From the NCBI RefSeq assembly GCF_932274485.2, contig NC_065882.2:75666767-75730766 (forward strand): 64,000 nucleotides of DNA, given 5' to 3'. Position 1 is the first letter of the stretch; every line of letters starts with the position of its first letter. The notes under the pieces are model-generated. The model saw nothing but the letters and a program-made list of their open reading frames with translations. It did not search any database and was not told the origin of the DNA. Source of the DNA: Patella vulgata (lineage: Eukaryota > Mollusca > Gastropoda > Patellidae). The translations under genes were made by a program, and so were the position numbers. Below, piece by piece: positions 44,851 through 56,018 of this stretch.

Positions 44851-45329
44851 TTGACGAAAATTGAGCTAGCCTTAACAAATAGATTTAGCCGGCTTAAAAC
44901 ATATCTTTTTTGGCCGCTTATATCGTCCAAAAATATATAAACAACATGATCGAAAAGAGAGGATATCAGCAAAAACATGCTATCACTGAATTGTTTATTT
45001 CGTTCAGAAAAAAATCAACATTTTTAAATATAAAAAGTCGTTGTTGAGAGATGAAAAAATATTAGACAAATATCGAATTTTTGGCAATCATCAACACAAT
45101 TGCACAATGCAGAAATACCAAACTTGTTGGAGTTGTCATCTTAGTCTTCAAAGATATTTGATGAAAAGCACGCGCCGTTTGTATGGGCTCAGCTATTTGA
45201 ACTTCCATGAAGGCTAGTAGTGGAAGTGGTACCGTGCCTTCTAGAAAAACTAACCGATATGCTACATGTTAACAGCTTAGGGGAAATTTTTTAGACTAAG
45301 AACGGTCAGATTAGATTAACTGCTAATTC

Positions 45330-46115
45330 AAGTTAAAATATTTAGACTGGGTCAAAAGATTTAGATTGACTTGGTAAAACGTTAAATTTAGGTTAAAAGA
45401 ATTATAAGTGCATTATAAAAGAATTAGTTTAGGTTAAACGAATTGGTTTAGGTTTAGGTTAAGCACATTAGTTTAGGTTTTGGTTAAACAAATTAGTTAG
45501 TTTAGGTTTTGGTTAAACAAATTAGTTTAAACAAATTAGTTTAGGTTAAACAAATTAGTTTAGGTTAAATAAATTAGTTTAGGTTCAACTAAAGAATTTA
45601 AGATAATCGAAAGAATTTATGCTAAACGAATGAATATAGATTAAACGAATGAATTCAGATTAAACGAATGAATTTAGATTAAACGAATTTATATTAAACG
45701 AATGAATTTATATTAAACGAATGAATTCAGATTAAACGAATGAATTTAGATTAAACGAATGAATTTATATTAAACGAATGAATTCAGATTAAACGAATGA
45801 ATTTAGATTAAACGAATTTAGATTAAACGAATGAATTTATATTAAACGAATGAATTCAGATTAAACGAATGAATTTAGATTAAAAGAATGAATTCAGATT
45901 AAAAGAATGAATTTAGATTAAACGGGTGCATTTATATTAAACGAATTTAGATTAAACGAATGAATTTAGATTAAACGGGTGCATTTATATTAAACGAATT
46001 TAGATTAAACGAATGAATTTAGATTAAACGAATTAATTTTGATTAAACGAATGAATTTAGATTAAACGAATGAATTCAGATTAAACGAATTAGGTAAAAC
46101 GAATGAATTAGGTTA
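45330..46115. repeat. Minisatellite pair: TTTAGGTTAAAC-type then 19-bp TTAAACGAATGAATTTAGA
   Basis: From about 45,330 to 45,595 the unit is variants of aaattagtttaggttaaac. From there to 46,115 it becomes agattaaacgaatgaattt, about 26 copies with tatatt and gaattc variants and a few short units. The common word ttaaac suggests that the second array evolved from the first. Confidence 0.85.
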
Positions 46116-46429
46116 AAACATTTAGTTTCCATTATGATTCCGACAAACATTCGTTTTGGGTTGAAACATTTATATTTGGACTAAAAGTATTTTGATTCTG
46201 TTAGAAACAGTTTAACTTAAGAATAAACCATGTGGCTGATGTCAAAGCATTTGTATAAAGCATTCGAGTAAATATACAAAATATAAAATCCGTTGTAAGT
46301 ATTAAGAAAAACTTTTACCTTAGTTTAAGTTTAAGGGGGTAACTTTGGCCGTTTTTAATAAAAAACATCTAGGCTATATCTTTGGCTATATTTTAAAAAA
46401 AGAGCCATGACTATGTTGGGGGTTTTTTT

Positions 46430-47360
46430 TATCCCGCGGCGATCGAAGTAAGGGAGGGATATTGAAATGGGGTCCGTCCGTCCATCCGTGTGTCCGTCTC
46501 CATTTCGTTTCCGGCATATCAAATAAACCGTTCCAGATATATTTCTGAAACTTTGTACACGAATCATCCTATTACAGAAAGTGTGCCTTTTGCTATATAG
46601 GAATTTCTGGGATTTATATTTTTTGTTTTTCCATGGAAACAAATTTAACTTGGTTTTGGGTGTATAATTTTGTTTTCGGAGCATATCTCATAAACCGTTC
46701 AAGATATCTTTTTGAAATTTTGTTCACAAATCAACCCATTAAAGTAGTTGTGCCTTTTGCTATTTCGTAATTTCTGGGATTTAATCATGTTTGTGTTTCC
46801 ATGGAAACAAATAAGGCTTAGTTTTTTGTGTTCAATTTTGTTTCTGGAGCATATCTCATAAACCATTCAAGATACCTTCATGAACTTTGTATAAACATCA
46901 ACCTATTTAAAGTAGTTGTGCCTTTTGCTAATTTGGAATTTCTTGGATTTAATCATATTTGTGTTTCCATGGAAACAAATTTAACTTAATTTTTATGTAC
47001 AATTTATTTTGTTTCTGAGGCATTTCTCATAAACCGTTCAAAATATCTTTTTGAAACTTTGCACTCACATCATCCTATTACAGTAGTTGTGTCTTTTACT
47101 AATTAGAAATTTGTCGGATTTAATAATTTTTGTGTTTCCGTGGAAACAAAATTTTCTGTTGAATCATTTATGAATTTTTACTACACATTTGAATTAGTTT
47201 TTGGTATATAATTATTCTGAAGCATATCTCAGAAACTGTTCAAGATACATTATTTTATTTTTTGGTGACCGTCCTTCCGTCCTGATTTCATTTCCGGGGC
47301 ATATTTCATTATCCGTTCAAGAAATCTTTTTGAAACTTTGTACAAACACCAATCTATTAT
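46430..47360. repeat. ~166-bp tandem repeat, four full and two partial copies
   Basis: Units start near 46,508, 46,674, 46,839 and 47,011, with truncated ones near 47,213 and 47,290. Each begins with a variant of gcatatctcataaaccgttc and continues aagatatctttttgaaac, ttgtgccttttgctat and tgtgtttccatggaaacaaa. The first is preceded by a short gtccgtccgtccatccg tract. Confidence 0.85.
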
Positions 47361-47666
47361 AGTATTTTATTTTCTGATGTATAAGTTTATTGTTTAACAT
47401 ACAGCAGCTGATTTAGGTAGGCAAAGGTTGTTGTGCAATCCTTACAGAGAGTGGCGGCGGTGCCTTGACCAGCTACTGTGATCAGAGTATGAATCTTCTG
47501 ACTGGTCCCATTGATATTCCAAGAAGCTGTTTTTTTATGCCTTCCAAACAAGTGCAAGGGCGTGGGATGGTGATGACTAGTCAACTTGTTTAAATTTAGA
47601 ATGGACATTACTCGTGATTTTATTTAGAAACTTATTGCAGAAAATTTGTATACTTTGATACAATAA
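47361..47666. other. Non-coding stretch, nothing recognised
   Basis: A 73-codon minus-strand frame at 47,387-47,608 has no domain and no splice support. Confidence 0.4.
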
Positions 47667-48058
47667 AGTTAAAGATACATTATGGGAAATTAGATAAAGA
47701 GCTGGCAGTTCTCACTATAATAGTTAAAAACTACATAATGTAAAGGGAATTTGCTGACAATTTCAGTCACATTGATCCACTCTGAACCGAGATTTTAGAG
47801 ATTGAATTCTCGGCCTAGCCTCGATCATCGTTACTAAAGTCGTTAAGATAAAAAAACATAGTCTCGATTATTATCATGATTAAATTATGAATGGAAGTCG
47901 AACAGGAAATCGGAACCTAATCCAGAAAACATCGCAAGCTAGCAATGCCATCGAGGGTTGATTATGGTCTGGATAAGTTAATCATTTAGATAATATTTCG
48001 GGCCTAAAGAAAGACCTGCAATAGGCAGATTTAGCTCTTGCATAATGTATGTTTAATT
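47667..48058 (+). mobile_element. MITE family C, complete copy
   Basis: Left end ttaaagatacattatggg and right end gcataatgtatgtttaa with TTAA at both tips. The interior carries agctggcagttctcactata, gcctagcctcgatcatcg and gcctaaagaaagacctgcaa. It is about 390 bp and non-coding. The following 48,059-48,529 is AT-rich with nothing recognised. Confidence 0.8.
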
Positions 48059-48529
48059 AAAGATAATTAGGTTGGAGTTAAACCGTTCTGATATAAAATT
48101 ATTATCTTGGCTTTAAAATATATTTTCGATTTTTTGAATAAAACACTTTGTGTATATTTGCTTTCCTTTGAACAATTAGTGGTATAAAGACAAATCCAAA
48201 GGGGGTGAAAAAATCAACGTTCTCACAATTTTATTGGCCATATGGTATGATGAAATCGAAGTAAGGTTCTATTTGTTTTCGACGGTTCTTTTTTTTTTTT
48301 TTAAAAATCTCCCTTTTTATAGAACTGTATGGCGCTGTTTGATATTTGCCTTTAAGGTTTGGGTTACACAAATTATTGCTGAACCGTTAAATAGCACACC
48401 AGAATGAATGACGACTTTTATACTAATACAGTATCTTGCTCAGTTTTACCCAAGCACGTATAAAACAACACAGTTCATAAATTGAAAATGGCCACATTTT
48501 AATATATATTATTAAACTTGATTAAGCAA

Positions 48530-48866
48530 GAGCTAGGTTTGATATGTTATATTAATTATTAATTAGACATTAATTAACTTACCAAGACCATATTCAACTC
48601 TCGGTGCCATCGGATGCCTGCGATATTTAGTAGATTCAAATACGTTTTGTGGTGGATGCGGTTGCCGTAAAAATGGATAATCGAGACTTTGTTTATTAGT
48701 GTACCAACGGTAGTAATGGCAATCGAGGCTAGTCTAAAATTGAATCGTTAATATCTCGGGTCAGAGTGAAGGAATTTGACTGAAATTTTCAGTATCTTGT
48801 TTTTTAAAACTATTTTAGGGAGAACTGCCAGCTCTTTATCTAATCTTACCTAATGCCCACTTAAAC
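48530..48866 (-). mobile_element. MITE family C, reverse copy
   Basis: Reverse of the family: attaattagacattaattaa, aagaccatattcaactctcg, tggataatcgagactttg and gagaactgccagctctttat occur in order. It abuts the next copy head to tail. Confidence 0.7.
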
Positions 48867-49258
48867 ATGCATTATGCAAGAGCTAAGTCTGCCTATTGCA
48901 GGTCTTTCTTTAGGCCTGAAATGTTTTCTAAAGTATTAATTAGGCATTAATTAACTGATCCGGGCCTTAATCAACCCTCGATGGCATCAGATTTCTCCGA
49001 TATTAAATAGATTAGAATGGTTCAGCAATACTTTGATTTAATCAAATATGGAGCACCGAGACTTAGCTTCGATCAACCAGTACGGTGGTTGAAATTATTG
49101 CACACGTCTGTTCAAACTTCAAAGGTTAATATCTTCGCTTGCAATAGAGTAATTTGAATGAAATTTTCAAATTATTCATTTTACATCATCTACTTTCGAA
49201 CTATTATAGCAAGAATGGCTAGTGCTTTATCTAAATCTTACATAATGTATCTTTAATA
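48865..49258 (-). mobile_element. MITE family C, second reverse copy
   Basis: Starts catgcattatgcaagagct and ends cttacataatgtatctttaa, an inverted pair. The centre (gagtaatttgaatgaaattt, attatagcaagaatggctag) defines the second sub-type, shared with 18,767 and the fragment at 8,999. Confidence 0.75.
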
Positions 49259-50408
49259 AATGACAAAGTACAAAAATATATAAATATGATTGGAATGATT
49301 GTTTGAAAATTTCTAATAAAATTTGAAATACAATAAACATATGTAATAACAATACAAATAGACTTATACTGTTTTGATCAAAGATGGGGACCAAAAACCG
49401 CCGAACCACTTCATGGAGGTAGGCATACGAATTTATTGAAGTGCTATTTTTAAGATGTTTTAAACACTTGTTTTAAACACAGCCGATTGCTGTTGTTACA
49501 CATTAAATACCCGCTTTCTTTTCTTGAAGATAAAAAAATAAATCGTTGATGTGTACGGTTCGTGAGATTTAGTTATGACATTAGCAGGCCAACATAACTT
49601 CTAAATTGAAACAAATAAATAAATCTCACTCGTCTAACACAGGGCATGGAAACTGCCAATCATCGTCAACGATTATTAGACATACCAGGAACATAAGCGG
49701 CATCCTGCCTTATCAATGTAAATTTGTGGAAATGCGTAATGGATGGTTTAGAGTTAGTTCAAGACTGGGTTTAAATTTAACAGAAATTGATTAGTCCAAT
49801 AAGGAGAAATACCTGGCATTCTGTAGTTGATACATATTAACAACACGGTGTGACGAGTTTTCCCGATTTAACATGCTTCATACATGTAGATGTGTTTATT
49901 AAATATTCCCAATCCAGATACCTATACACGACTTCTCAACATTGCTCGCTGTGTAAACTAAATATACAATTTGTTTAACGGATTTCAGACGTGCGAAGCT
50001 CATTATTACTTTTGTCTTTCATCGATTTTGAAATAACTCTTCTAATTTCAGACGGTGTGGATAAACTTATTTTTTGTATTATTTCAGAATTTGTGCCTTT
50101 TGAGAACGTTTATTTATAGATATAAAAAAAAGGGTGTGAAAATATTGCATTTTCCTGCGTTATTTTGTATACATTTGTAACGTAAAATTGATTTAATTTA
50201 CATGCCAAATTGTTGAATGCAATGTCGCTATCGGCACTTATCGCTGTTTTCTTTTATAAATATGAGCTCAACAGATCGTTTTGTTTCAGATGATAGTGCT
50301 CACGAACTGGAAAATAAAATGATATAGAGTGAAACTATTATTAAAAATAATGCTCAATATAAAATAAGAAATGAAATTGGAGGATTACAAAACTATTTCT
50401 TGGGTGAA
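49259..50408. other. Non-coding stretch, nothing recognised
   Basis: AT-rich; no repeat family, exon-like frame or strong signal was seen. Confidence 0.45.
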
Positions 50409-50474
50409 ATGAATGAATAAAATGGGGTTTAACGTCCTACTTGTCTGCTCCAACCGGGAAAATTGAAGATGGGA
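50409..50474 (-). repeat. SINE-B 3' tail fragment
   Basis: aatgaataaaatggggttta, cgtcctacttgtctgctcca and ccgggaaaattgaagatgg. Confidence 0.75.
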
Positions 50475-50564
50475 CTCTAAAAGGGAGCTTGTCAACCAGT
50501 AGGGAAAATAGGGTGGATGTTTTTCAACATGAAATATGAAAACCTCTGTACTAAAACCCATACT

Positions 50565-50942
50565 GGGGGATCACGTGACTAAGTGGGTAAGACGCTGGCA
50601 CGCTAGCCATGAGGTCGGGTGTTCGATCCCTGCATTGGCCGAGAAAGTTCATCCAGATTTTCCGACGTGGTTTCCCCTTGTCAGTGATGCAGGACGGAGG
50701 GCCTGACAAGGAAAGCTGTCTAGTCGTTCGGATGGGACGAAAAACCGAGGTCCCGTGTACACATTGGCGTGCACGTAAAAGATCCCTTGGCAGTTGGAAT
50801 TATAATATAAGCGTAGGCCGTAGTGCCGCTGCCCGGGCAAAATTTCCCTCATAGCACACTGTATGGCGTATGCCCGTCTTCATTAGCCCAGTTTAGGAGC
50901 AGAACAGTAGGACGTTAAACCCCATTTCATTTCATTTCATTT
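50565..50942 (+). repeat. SINE-B, full length, perfect 14-bp target duplication
   Basis: ctaaaacccatact flanks the insertion at 50,551-50,564 and 50,943-50,956. The 378-bp element has a tRNA-like head with A box (gactaagtgggtaagacgc) and B box (gtgttcgatccc). A middle part follows (cgtggtttccccttgtcagt, gtcgttcggatgggacgaaa, gtgcacgtaaaagatccctt), then a 3' end (cagtaggacgttaaacccc) and an (atttc)n tail. It is the reference copy for the family here. The middle resembles conserved central domains known from other metazoan SINEs, but the exact superfamily needs a search. Confidence 0.93.
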
Positions 50943-50965
50943 CTAAAACCCATACTACTTTATAT

Positions 50966-51370
50966 TTAAAGGGGCTGAATCCTTTTTTAGCACCTAAAAT
51001 GGACAGAAATGGGTCGCAACGAATATAATAATGTAATATGTATGTATATAAACTGATTTACATTCAGTCGTTTCTGTTTTTACTGTAATATCTAATCAAT
51101 TTTGTTCGGCGAAATATTCGAAGAGTACAAATTGAATGACAGTCTTTGGCGCCTGGTTATTCCAGTCTACACCGGTGGTATTCTCGTGTGGAGTATGTGC
51201 AGTCTCATTCATCGAGTCGCTTCATTTAAAATGGCGCTCGAAATCATTCTGGCGCGCGATTCGTGTGCCAATTTTAAAATGTTCATTTTGTCTTGAATAT
51301 TGGATATCAGAAGCCCATCTTTTCACGGTAAAATGATAACATCAATGTTGATTTGAATTAACCAATAAGG
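50966..51370. mobile_element. MITE family D copy
   Basis: Left end tttaaaggggctgaatcc; interior gtatataaactgatttacat and cgcgattcgtgtgccaat. The right end is cut off near the next palindrome. Confidence 0.6.
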
Positions 51371-51408
51371 CACTAGAGGATACATGTCAATACGTCGTGC
51401 AATTACTC

Positions 51409-51535
51409 CAATCACTGGTTTTATTCTAATAGTACGACGTTTCGACAGGTATACTCTTATCGTTATTAAGTACAATGATAACGGTGAGAGATTACCTGTC
51501 GAAACACTATGCTACTAGAATAGAACCAGTGATTG
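51409..51535. mobile_element. Palindromic MITE, ~60-bp arms
   Basis: The left arm caatcactggttttattcta plus tttcgacaggta is mirrored by tacctgtcgaaac and tagaaccagtgattg. The layout (cactg, a tta-rich stretch, then cgtttcgacaggt and tcttatcgttatta) parallels the 5,006-5,186 palindrome, so they are probably one family. Confidence 0.7.
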
Positions 51536-51609
51536 ATATCCCATAACAGTTCTGTTCTGTTTAATTTATCAAAAAAACATTCACAATGAATGGCGGAGGT
51601 GCACATAAC

Positions 51610-52101
51610 TACGGTGGCCTTTTAGTGACATACGTTGATTTATACCTTTTTCTTGGAATATGAGAAATTACAGTGAAAACTAGGATAAATCACAATGAAA
51701 AAACTTTAAACCGCGGACAAAAGCTTTACACCGCGGAGAAAAGGTCTTTTTTTCATTCTCATATGAGGTATATTACAAATGAAATGAAATGAAATGGGGT
51801 TTAACGTCCTACTGTTCTGCTCCTATACTGGGCTAATGAAGACGGGCATACGCCATACAGTGTGCTATGAGGGAAATATACCCGGGCAGTGGCACTATCG
51901 CCTACTCTTATATCGAATTCCAACTGCCAAGGGATCTTTTACGTGCATTCCAATGTATACACGGGACCATGGTTTTTCGTCTCATCCGAAGGACTAGACA
52001 GCTGTCCTTGTCAGGCCCTCCGTTCTGCACCACTGACAAGAGGAAAGGTATATTACAAGAAAAGGGTATAAATCAACATATGGCACTAAAAGGCCACCGT
52101 A
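51610..52101. mobile_element. MITE with TACGGTGGCCTTTTAGTG ends, split by SINE-B
   Basis: The left end tacggtggccttttagtgac and right end ggcactaaaaggccaccgta are inverted repeats that extend into tgatttatacc and ggtataaatca, about 45 bp in all. TA stands at both tips. The SINE-B at 51,779-52,045 sits inside. Confidence 0.75.
51779..52045 (-). repeat. SINE-B nested in a MITE, 13-bp target duplication
   Basis: aggtatattacaa flanks the copy at 51,766-51,778 and 52,046-52,058. The element runs in reverse from atgaaatgaaatggggttta to ctgcaccactgacaagagga and is truncated before the head. Confidence 0.9.
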
Positions 52102-52138
52102 CATATGGTTATGGTTTCGTTGTATATTTCGATTCCAG

Positions 52139-52243
52139 TAGCTTAATTAAACAGGCATTATGTAAGAGATAAATCTGCCTAGCAGATCTTTCTTTGGGCC
52201 TGAAATGTTATATAAATTATTAAGTAGACAAGACCATAACCAA
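52139..52243 (-). repeat. MITE family C fragment
   Basis: ttaaacaggcattatgtaag, atctttctttgggcctgaaa and gtagacaagaccataacc match the reverse end of family C. Confidence 0.65.
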
Positions 52244-52319
52244 GTCGATTAATAGTAAGTGCGAGATAACCATACTACACGCAAAACAAATCCGGTAAGA
52301 CAAACCTGCGGACCTGACA

Positions 52320-52577
52320 GAGAGAGAGAGAAAGATGGGGTTTACCGTCCACTCGACACAAACTAGGTCATTTCGGGACTAACATATGGTCCAATTTTAT
52401 TTCAAAAATTCGTTTGCGCTTAGGCGCCTTTAGCAGTGGGGGGGGGGGGGGCGGGGAGGACCTGGAGAAAACCCACGAGGTTGGACAGGTGACCCTACCC
52501 TACCCTACCAGGCGACTCAATGACAGACCTTATGACGCAGCGCGCACACGCTAACCATTTGGCCATCCAACCCCCCG
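52320..52577 (-). repeat. SINE-A, complete, with G-run expansion
   Basis: A GA tract and atggggtttaccgtccactc at the left, gagaaaacccacgaggttgg in the middle, and ccatttggccatccaacccc at the right. A 14-base G run lies after ctttagcagt, and part of the B-box region is replaced by a ccctaccctaccctacc tract. Confidence 0.85.
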
Positions 52578-52771
52578 TACATGTAATCATACAGCCTTCA
52601 CGCAAAATGAAGTAAATAAGGATTTACAAAAAATGACGTGATGCGATCGTTCTTCTGAATGGCGATAGTCTACCAATAACCAGAATCTGTAAACGACATT
52701 GAAAAATAATTGGCATTGACTGTCATATTGAAATTTCCAAATTTTTATCTAAATCCAATCTCTAGAAATAA

Positions 52772-52772
<1 letters not shown>

Positions 52773-52811
<39 letters not shown>

Positions 52812-53067
52812 GTTTAACGTCCACTAGACACAAACTAGGTCATTTCGGGACTAACATATGGTTTAATTTTATTTCAATAATTCGTTTGCGCGTAGGGGTC
52901 TTTAGCAGTGGCAGGAAACCGGAGGACCCGGAGAAAACCCACGAGGTTGGACAGGCGACCCTACTCCTTGTCACGTGCAATCGGGGATTCGAAACCACGC
53001 CAGTTGGCTCAATGACAGACCTTATGATACAGCGCGCACGTGCTAACCATTCGGCCACCCAACCCCA
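52773..53067 (-). repeat. SINE-A, complete, perfect 11-bp target duplication
   Basis: ctagaaataaa flanks the copy at 52,762-52,772 and 53,068-53,078. A GA tract, the 3' end (aacgtccactagacacaaac), the core and the head (ccattcggccacccaacccc) are all present. Confidence 0.92.
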
Positions 53068-53078
53068 CTAGAAATAAA

Positions 53079-53499
53079 GTACTTGTTTCAAAGAGTGTGA
53101 CGGAAGGGTGGGACCTAACCTAATAATTATGGTTCGTTGTGGAATTTGTTTTCTGTGCACTCTTTAAATCCGAATTTTATCCGATTACAGAACGGCGTTG
53201 TCAGGAAATACCTAAAGCTATTTGCATCGTCTGCACTTATAGCTAAACAAATGGCGCCTACGTTTTTAATATAAAAAACGCCAAGAGGAAAAGGAATTTA
53301 TTGAATGGAAACAAAATTTTGTTGACCACATCAATATTTTTCTTCTTTAGTTTATCAACTATGACCTAAGCACAGTCGTCCGGACTCATGTCAGTTTTCT
53401 TTTTCGGTATTGCCGGTCGTTGGGTTTGAATTTGGCCGATAAGGGACAAACATCCAGAATTCAAGTCAAAGAATACAGTTTAAAAGTACTCTCACAAAT
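53079..53499. other. Non-coding stretch, nothing recognised
   Basis: Mixed-composition sequence without exon-like frames or shared repeats. Confidence 0.4.
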
Positions 53500-53695
53500 A
53501 CATATTGGTCCAGATAGTATTCGGATTGGTCACGTTTATGATTATTTGAAGTGTACCATTGATTTAACGGTACCATTTTTTATTTGTTTCAGGTACAAGA
53601 AGAATAAAAGTCAAATATACAATTGTACAATCACACACACACATATTGGTCCAAACAGTATTCAGATTGGTCACGTAGACGGTTATTTGAAGATT
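53500..53695. repeat. Direct repeat of ~50 bp, 141 bp apart
   Basis: catattggtccagatagtat plus tcggattggtcacgt and ggttatttgaag-like sequence is present at about 53,503 and about 53,644. A tttgtttcag lies between them but no coding content supports an exon. Confidence 0.75.
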
Positions 53696-53727
53696 GAAGA
53701 TTACCACTGATTTTACGACCGCCATTC

Positions 53728-53926
53728 AAAGATACATTATGTGAGATTAGATGAAGAGCTGGCAGTTCTCACTATAAAAGTTAAAATCTAGATAATGTAA
53801 AGGGAATTGATCCACTACGAACCGAGATTTTAGCGATTGAATTTTCCGCCTAGCCTCGATCATCATTACTAAAGTCGGTAGGATATAAAACACAGTCTCG
53901 ATTATCCCATTAATAATTAAATTATG

Positions 53927-53979
<53 letters not shown>

Positions 53980-54382
53980 TCATTTCGGGACTAACACATA
54001 GTTCAATTTTATTTCAATAATTCGCTTGCGCGTAGGGGTCTTTAGCAGTGGGAGGAAACCGGAGGACCCGGAGAAAACCCACGAGGTTGGACAGGTGACT
54101 ATACTCCTTGTCACGTACAAGTTGACTCAATGACAGACCGTATGATGCAGCGCAGCGCGCACGTGCTAACCATTCGGCCATCCAACCCCCAAATTATGAA
54201 TGGAAGTCGAACAGCAAATCAGAACCTAATCCAATAAACATCGCAGGCCAGCCATGCCATCGAGAGTTAATTATGGTCTGGATATGTTAATTAATGTCTA
54301 ATTAATAATTAATATAACATTTCATGCCTAAAGAAAGACCTGCAATAGGCAGATTTAGCTCTTGCATAATGTATCTTTAATT
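53728..54382 (+). mobile_element. MITE family C, complete, split by SINE-A
   Basis: Left end tcaaagatacattatgtgag and right end gcataatgtatctttaat. With the SINE removed the element is about 390 bp, the same as the 47,667 copy. The word aaattatgaatgg, single in that copy, is duplicated around the SINE. Confidence 0.85.
53932..54190 (-). repeat. SINE-A nested in MITE C, perfect 13-bp target duplication
   Basis: aaattatgaatgg is found at 53,919-53,931 and 54,191-54,203. A 45-bp GA tract, the 3' part (gatggtcatttcgggactaa), the core and the head (ccattcggccatccaaccc) are present. The usual first 25 bp of the 3' end are lost. Confidence 0.93.
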
Positions 54383-54464
54383 GTGTTACTGGTAAAGAAA
54401 AAATCTTCAGTAAAATCAAATCATTCTTTGAGTAGTTTATTTTTGTATTCGAAGGGACCTAAAT

Positions 54465-54658
54465 AAATGAAATCACATAGCTGGGGTTTAACGTCCTACT
54501 GTTCTGTGCCGACTTGGCTAATCCAGACGGACATACGCCGTCCATTGTGCTTTGGGGCGAATGATGCCCGGCCAGCAGCACTACGGCCTACTCTTATATC
54601 GAATTCCAATTGTCTATAATTCTTTAACGTGCACACCAATGTGTACACGGGATCCCCC
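54465..54658 (-). repeat. SINE-B, 3' half, diverged
   Basis: gctggggtttaacgtcctac, ggcctactcttatatcgaat and aatgtgtacacgggatcccc. The 54,659-55,266 sequence is non-coding. Confidence 0.8.
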
Positions 54659-55266
54659 TTTTCCGACTACACTTTGCCCATAACCAGATATTCCGTTTGA
54701 AACTAAAGAAGCATTGGAGCTTCGGGGGGTTTCATTTGATGTGATCTGACTACACCATCGCATGGAAAACTCATATTAGATAGTTGATTAAGACCGTTAA
54801 ATGCACAGTTTACAAGACGGAGGATTTCTTTAGTGGTTTAATACAGTTAACATATTGGAAGGTAAATACATGTATGTAAAATCCAGGAGTAATTTTACAT
54901 TTCCGGTGCGATGCAGAGACAACAACATTATCTCAAAAGGTCTACGCATCAAGTCCCATGTTATCAGTGGATCGTGTATTTGGTCTTGCTGTTGCCATGC
55001 ATGGTTTCTGATTTGTTGTTACTGCGTGTCTATAGATAATTGCCTTACACATTTGTAACTGTACTTGCTTGAAAACGTCGAGTGTCTGAAACGTTGCCTA
55101 AATAAATCAGTAATTTGTTTATAGGAATTAGACTTTGACAAATAACCCTGGGACTTTAATACATGCAGATCGTATGCCCGAATTTATTAAATATCATTAA
55201 TTAATAAATAATATTCAAAGATAAGAAACCTTTCTATGACGCAGATTTAAAGATATATCGCAAAGA

Positions 55267-55487
55267 TTTCCAGGGCCTGACAAGGACAGCTGTCTAGTCA
55301 TTCGGATGAGTTAAAAACCCGAGGTCCGTGTATACATTGGCGTGCACGTAAAAGATCCCTCGGCAGTTGAAATTCGATATAAGTGTAGGCCATAGTGCCG
55401 TTGCCCCGGTAAAATTTCTCTCATAGCACAGATGTCCGTCTTTATTACCACAGTCGGAGCAGAACAGTAGGACATTAAACCCCATTT
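55267..55487 (+). repeat. SINE-B, 3' two-thirds
   Basis: cagggcctgacaaggacagc, gtgcacgtaaaagatccctc and cagtaggacattaaacccc. The 55,488-56,018 sequence after it is AT-rich and non-coding. Confidence 0.85.
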
Positions 55488-56018
55488 TCAAAGATTTTCT
55501 GATAATCTTATGATTCTATTATGAAAATTACAATTCTTAACTTATTATACCGTAATAATACTTATTTCTATAAAATATTGTCTTACATTTTCGATTCGTT
55601 AATCATTTTGAGTTTTGCTTTTCTTTGTTAGAGTATTCGATCAAAAGTAAAACGTATCTTATTGGCTTTAATCATATAGAGTTCAGTATAACCAAACTGT
55701 AACACTTTTTAATGAATTTAAAGTTCAACAGTGGTTTTCTTATAGGAAACAGTGCGATCTAACGGCGCAAACATATATATATATATTGTTAAGAACAGAC
55801 AGTACATGAAAACAGTACAGACAAAAAGACTCATGCCGTTATGGGCCATCAGGTGGAATCATACAGTAAGTACGGCCAACTTTATACGACACTCATCTCA
55901 ACTTATAGAATTTAAGCATGCCCTGGCGTATACATGACACACATCACAACGTATATCAATGAGATGAAAAATTGATAACACTTAAATATAGCGATAAGTT
56001 AAAACGGACAATACTTAC

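Noticed and set aside
44560-44940. Proline/asparagine-rich protein
   Set aside because: The Pro-rich part is translation of CCCTAR hexamers; no other support.
46355-46684. 109-codon frame with a GDGHTDGRTDPIS peptide
   Set aside because: It is translation of the GTCCGTCC tract and the first 166-bp tandem unit.
50649-50852. Frames with peptides such as LISNSNCQGIFYVHANVYTG
   Set aside because: These recur in every SINE-B copy and are repeat translation.
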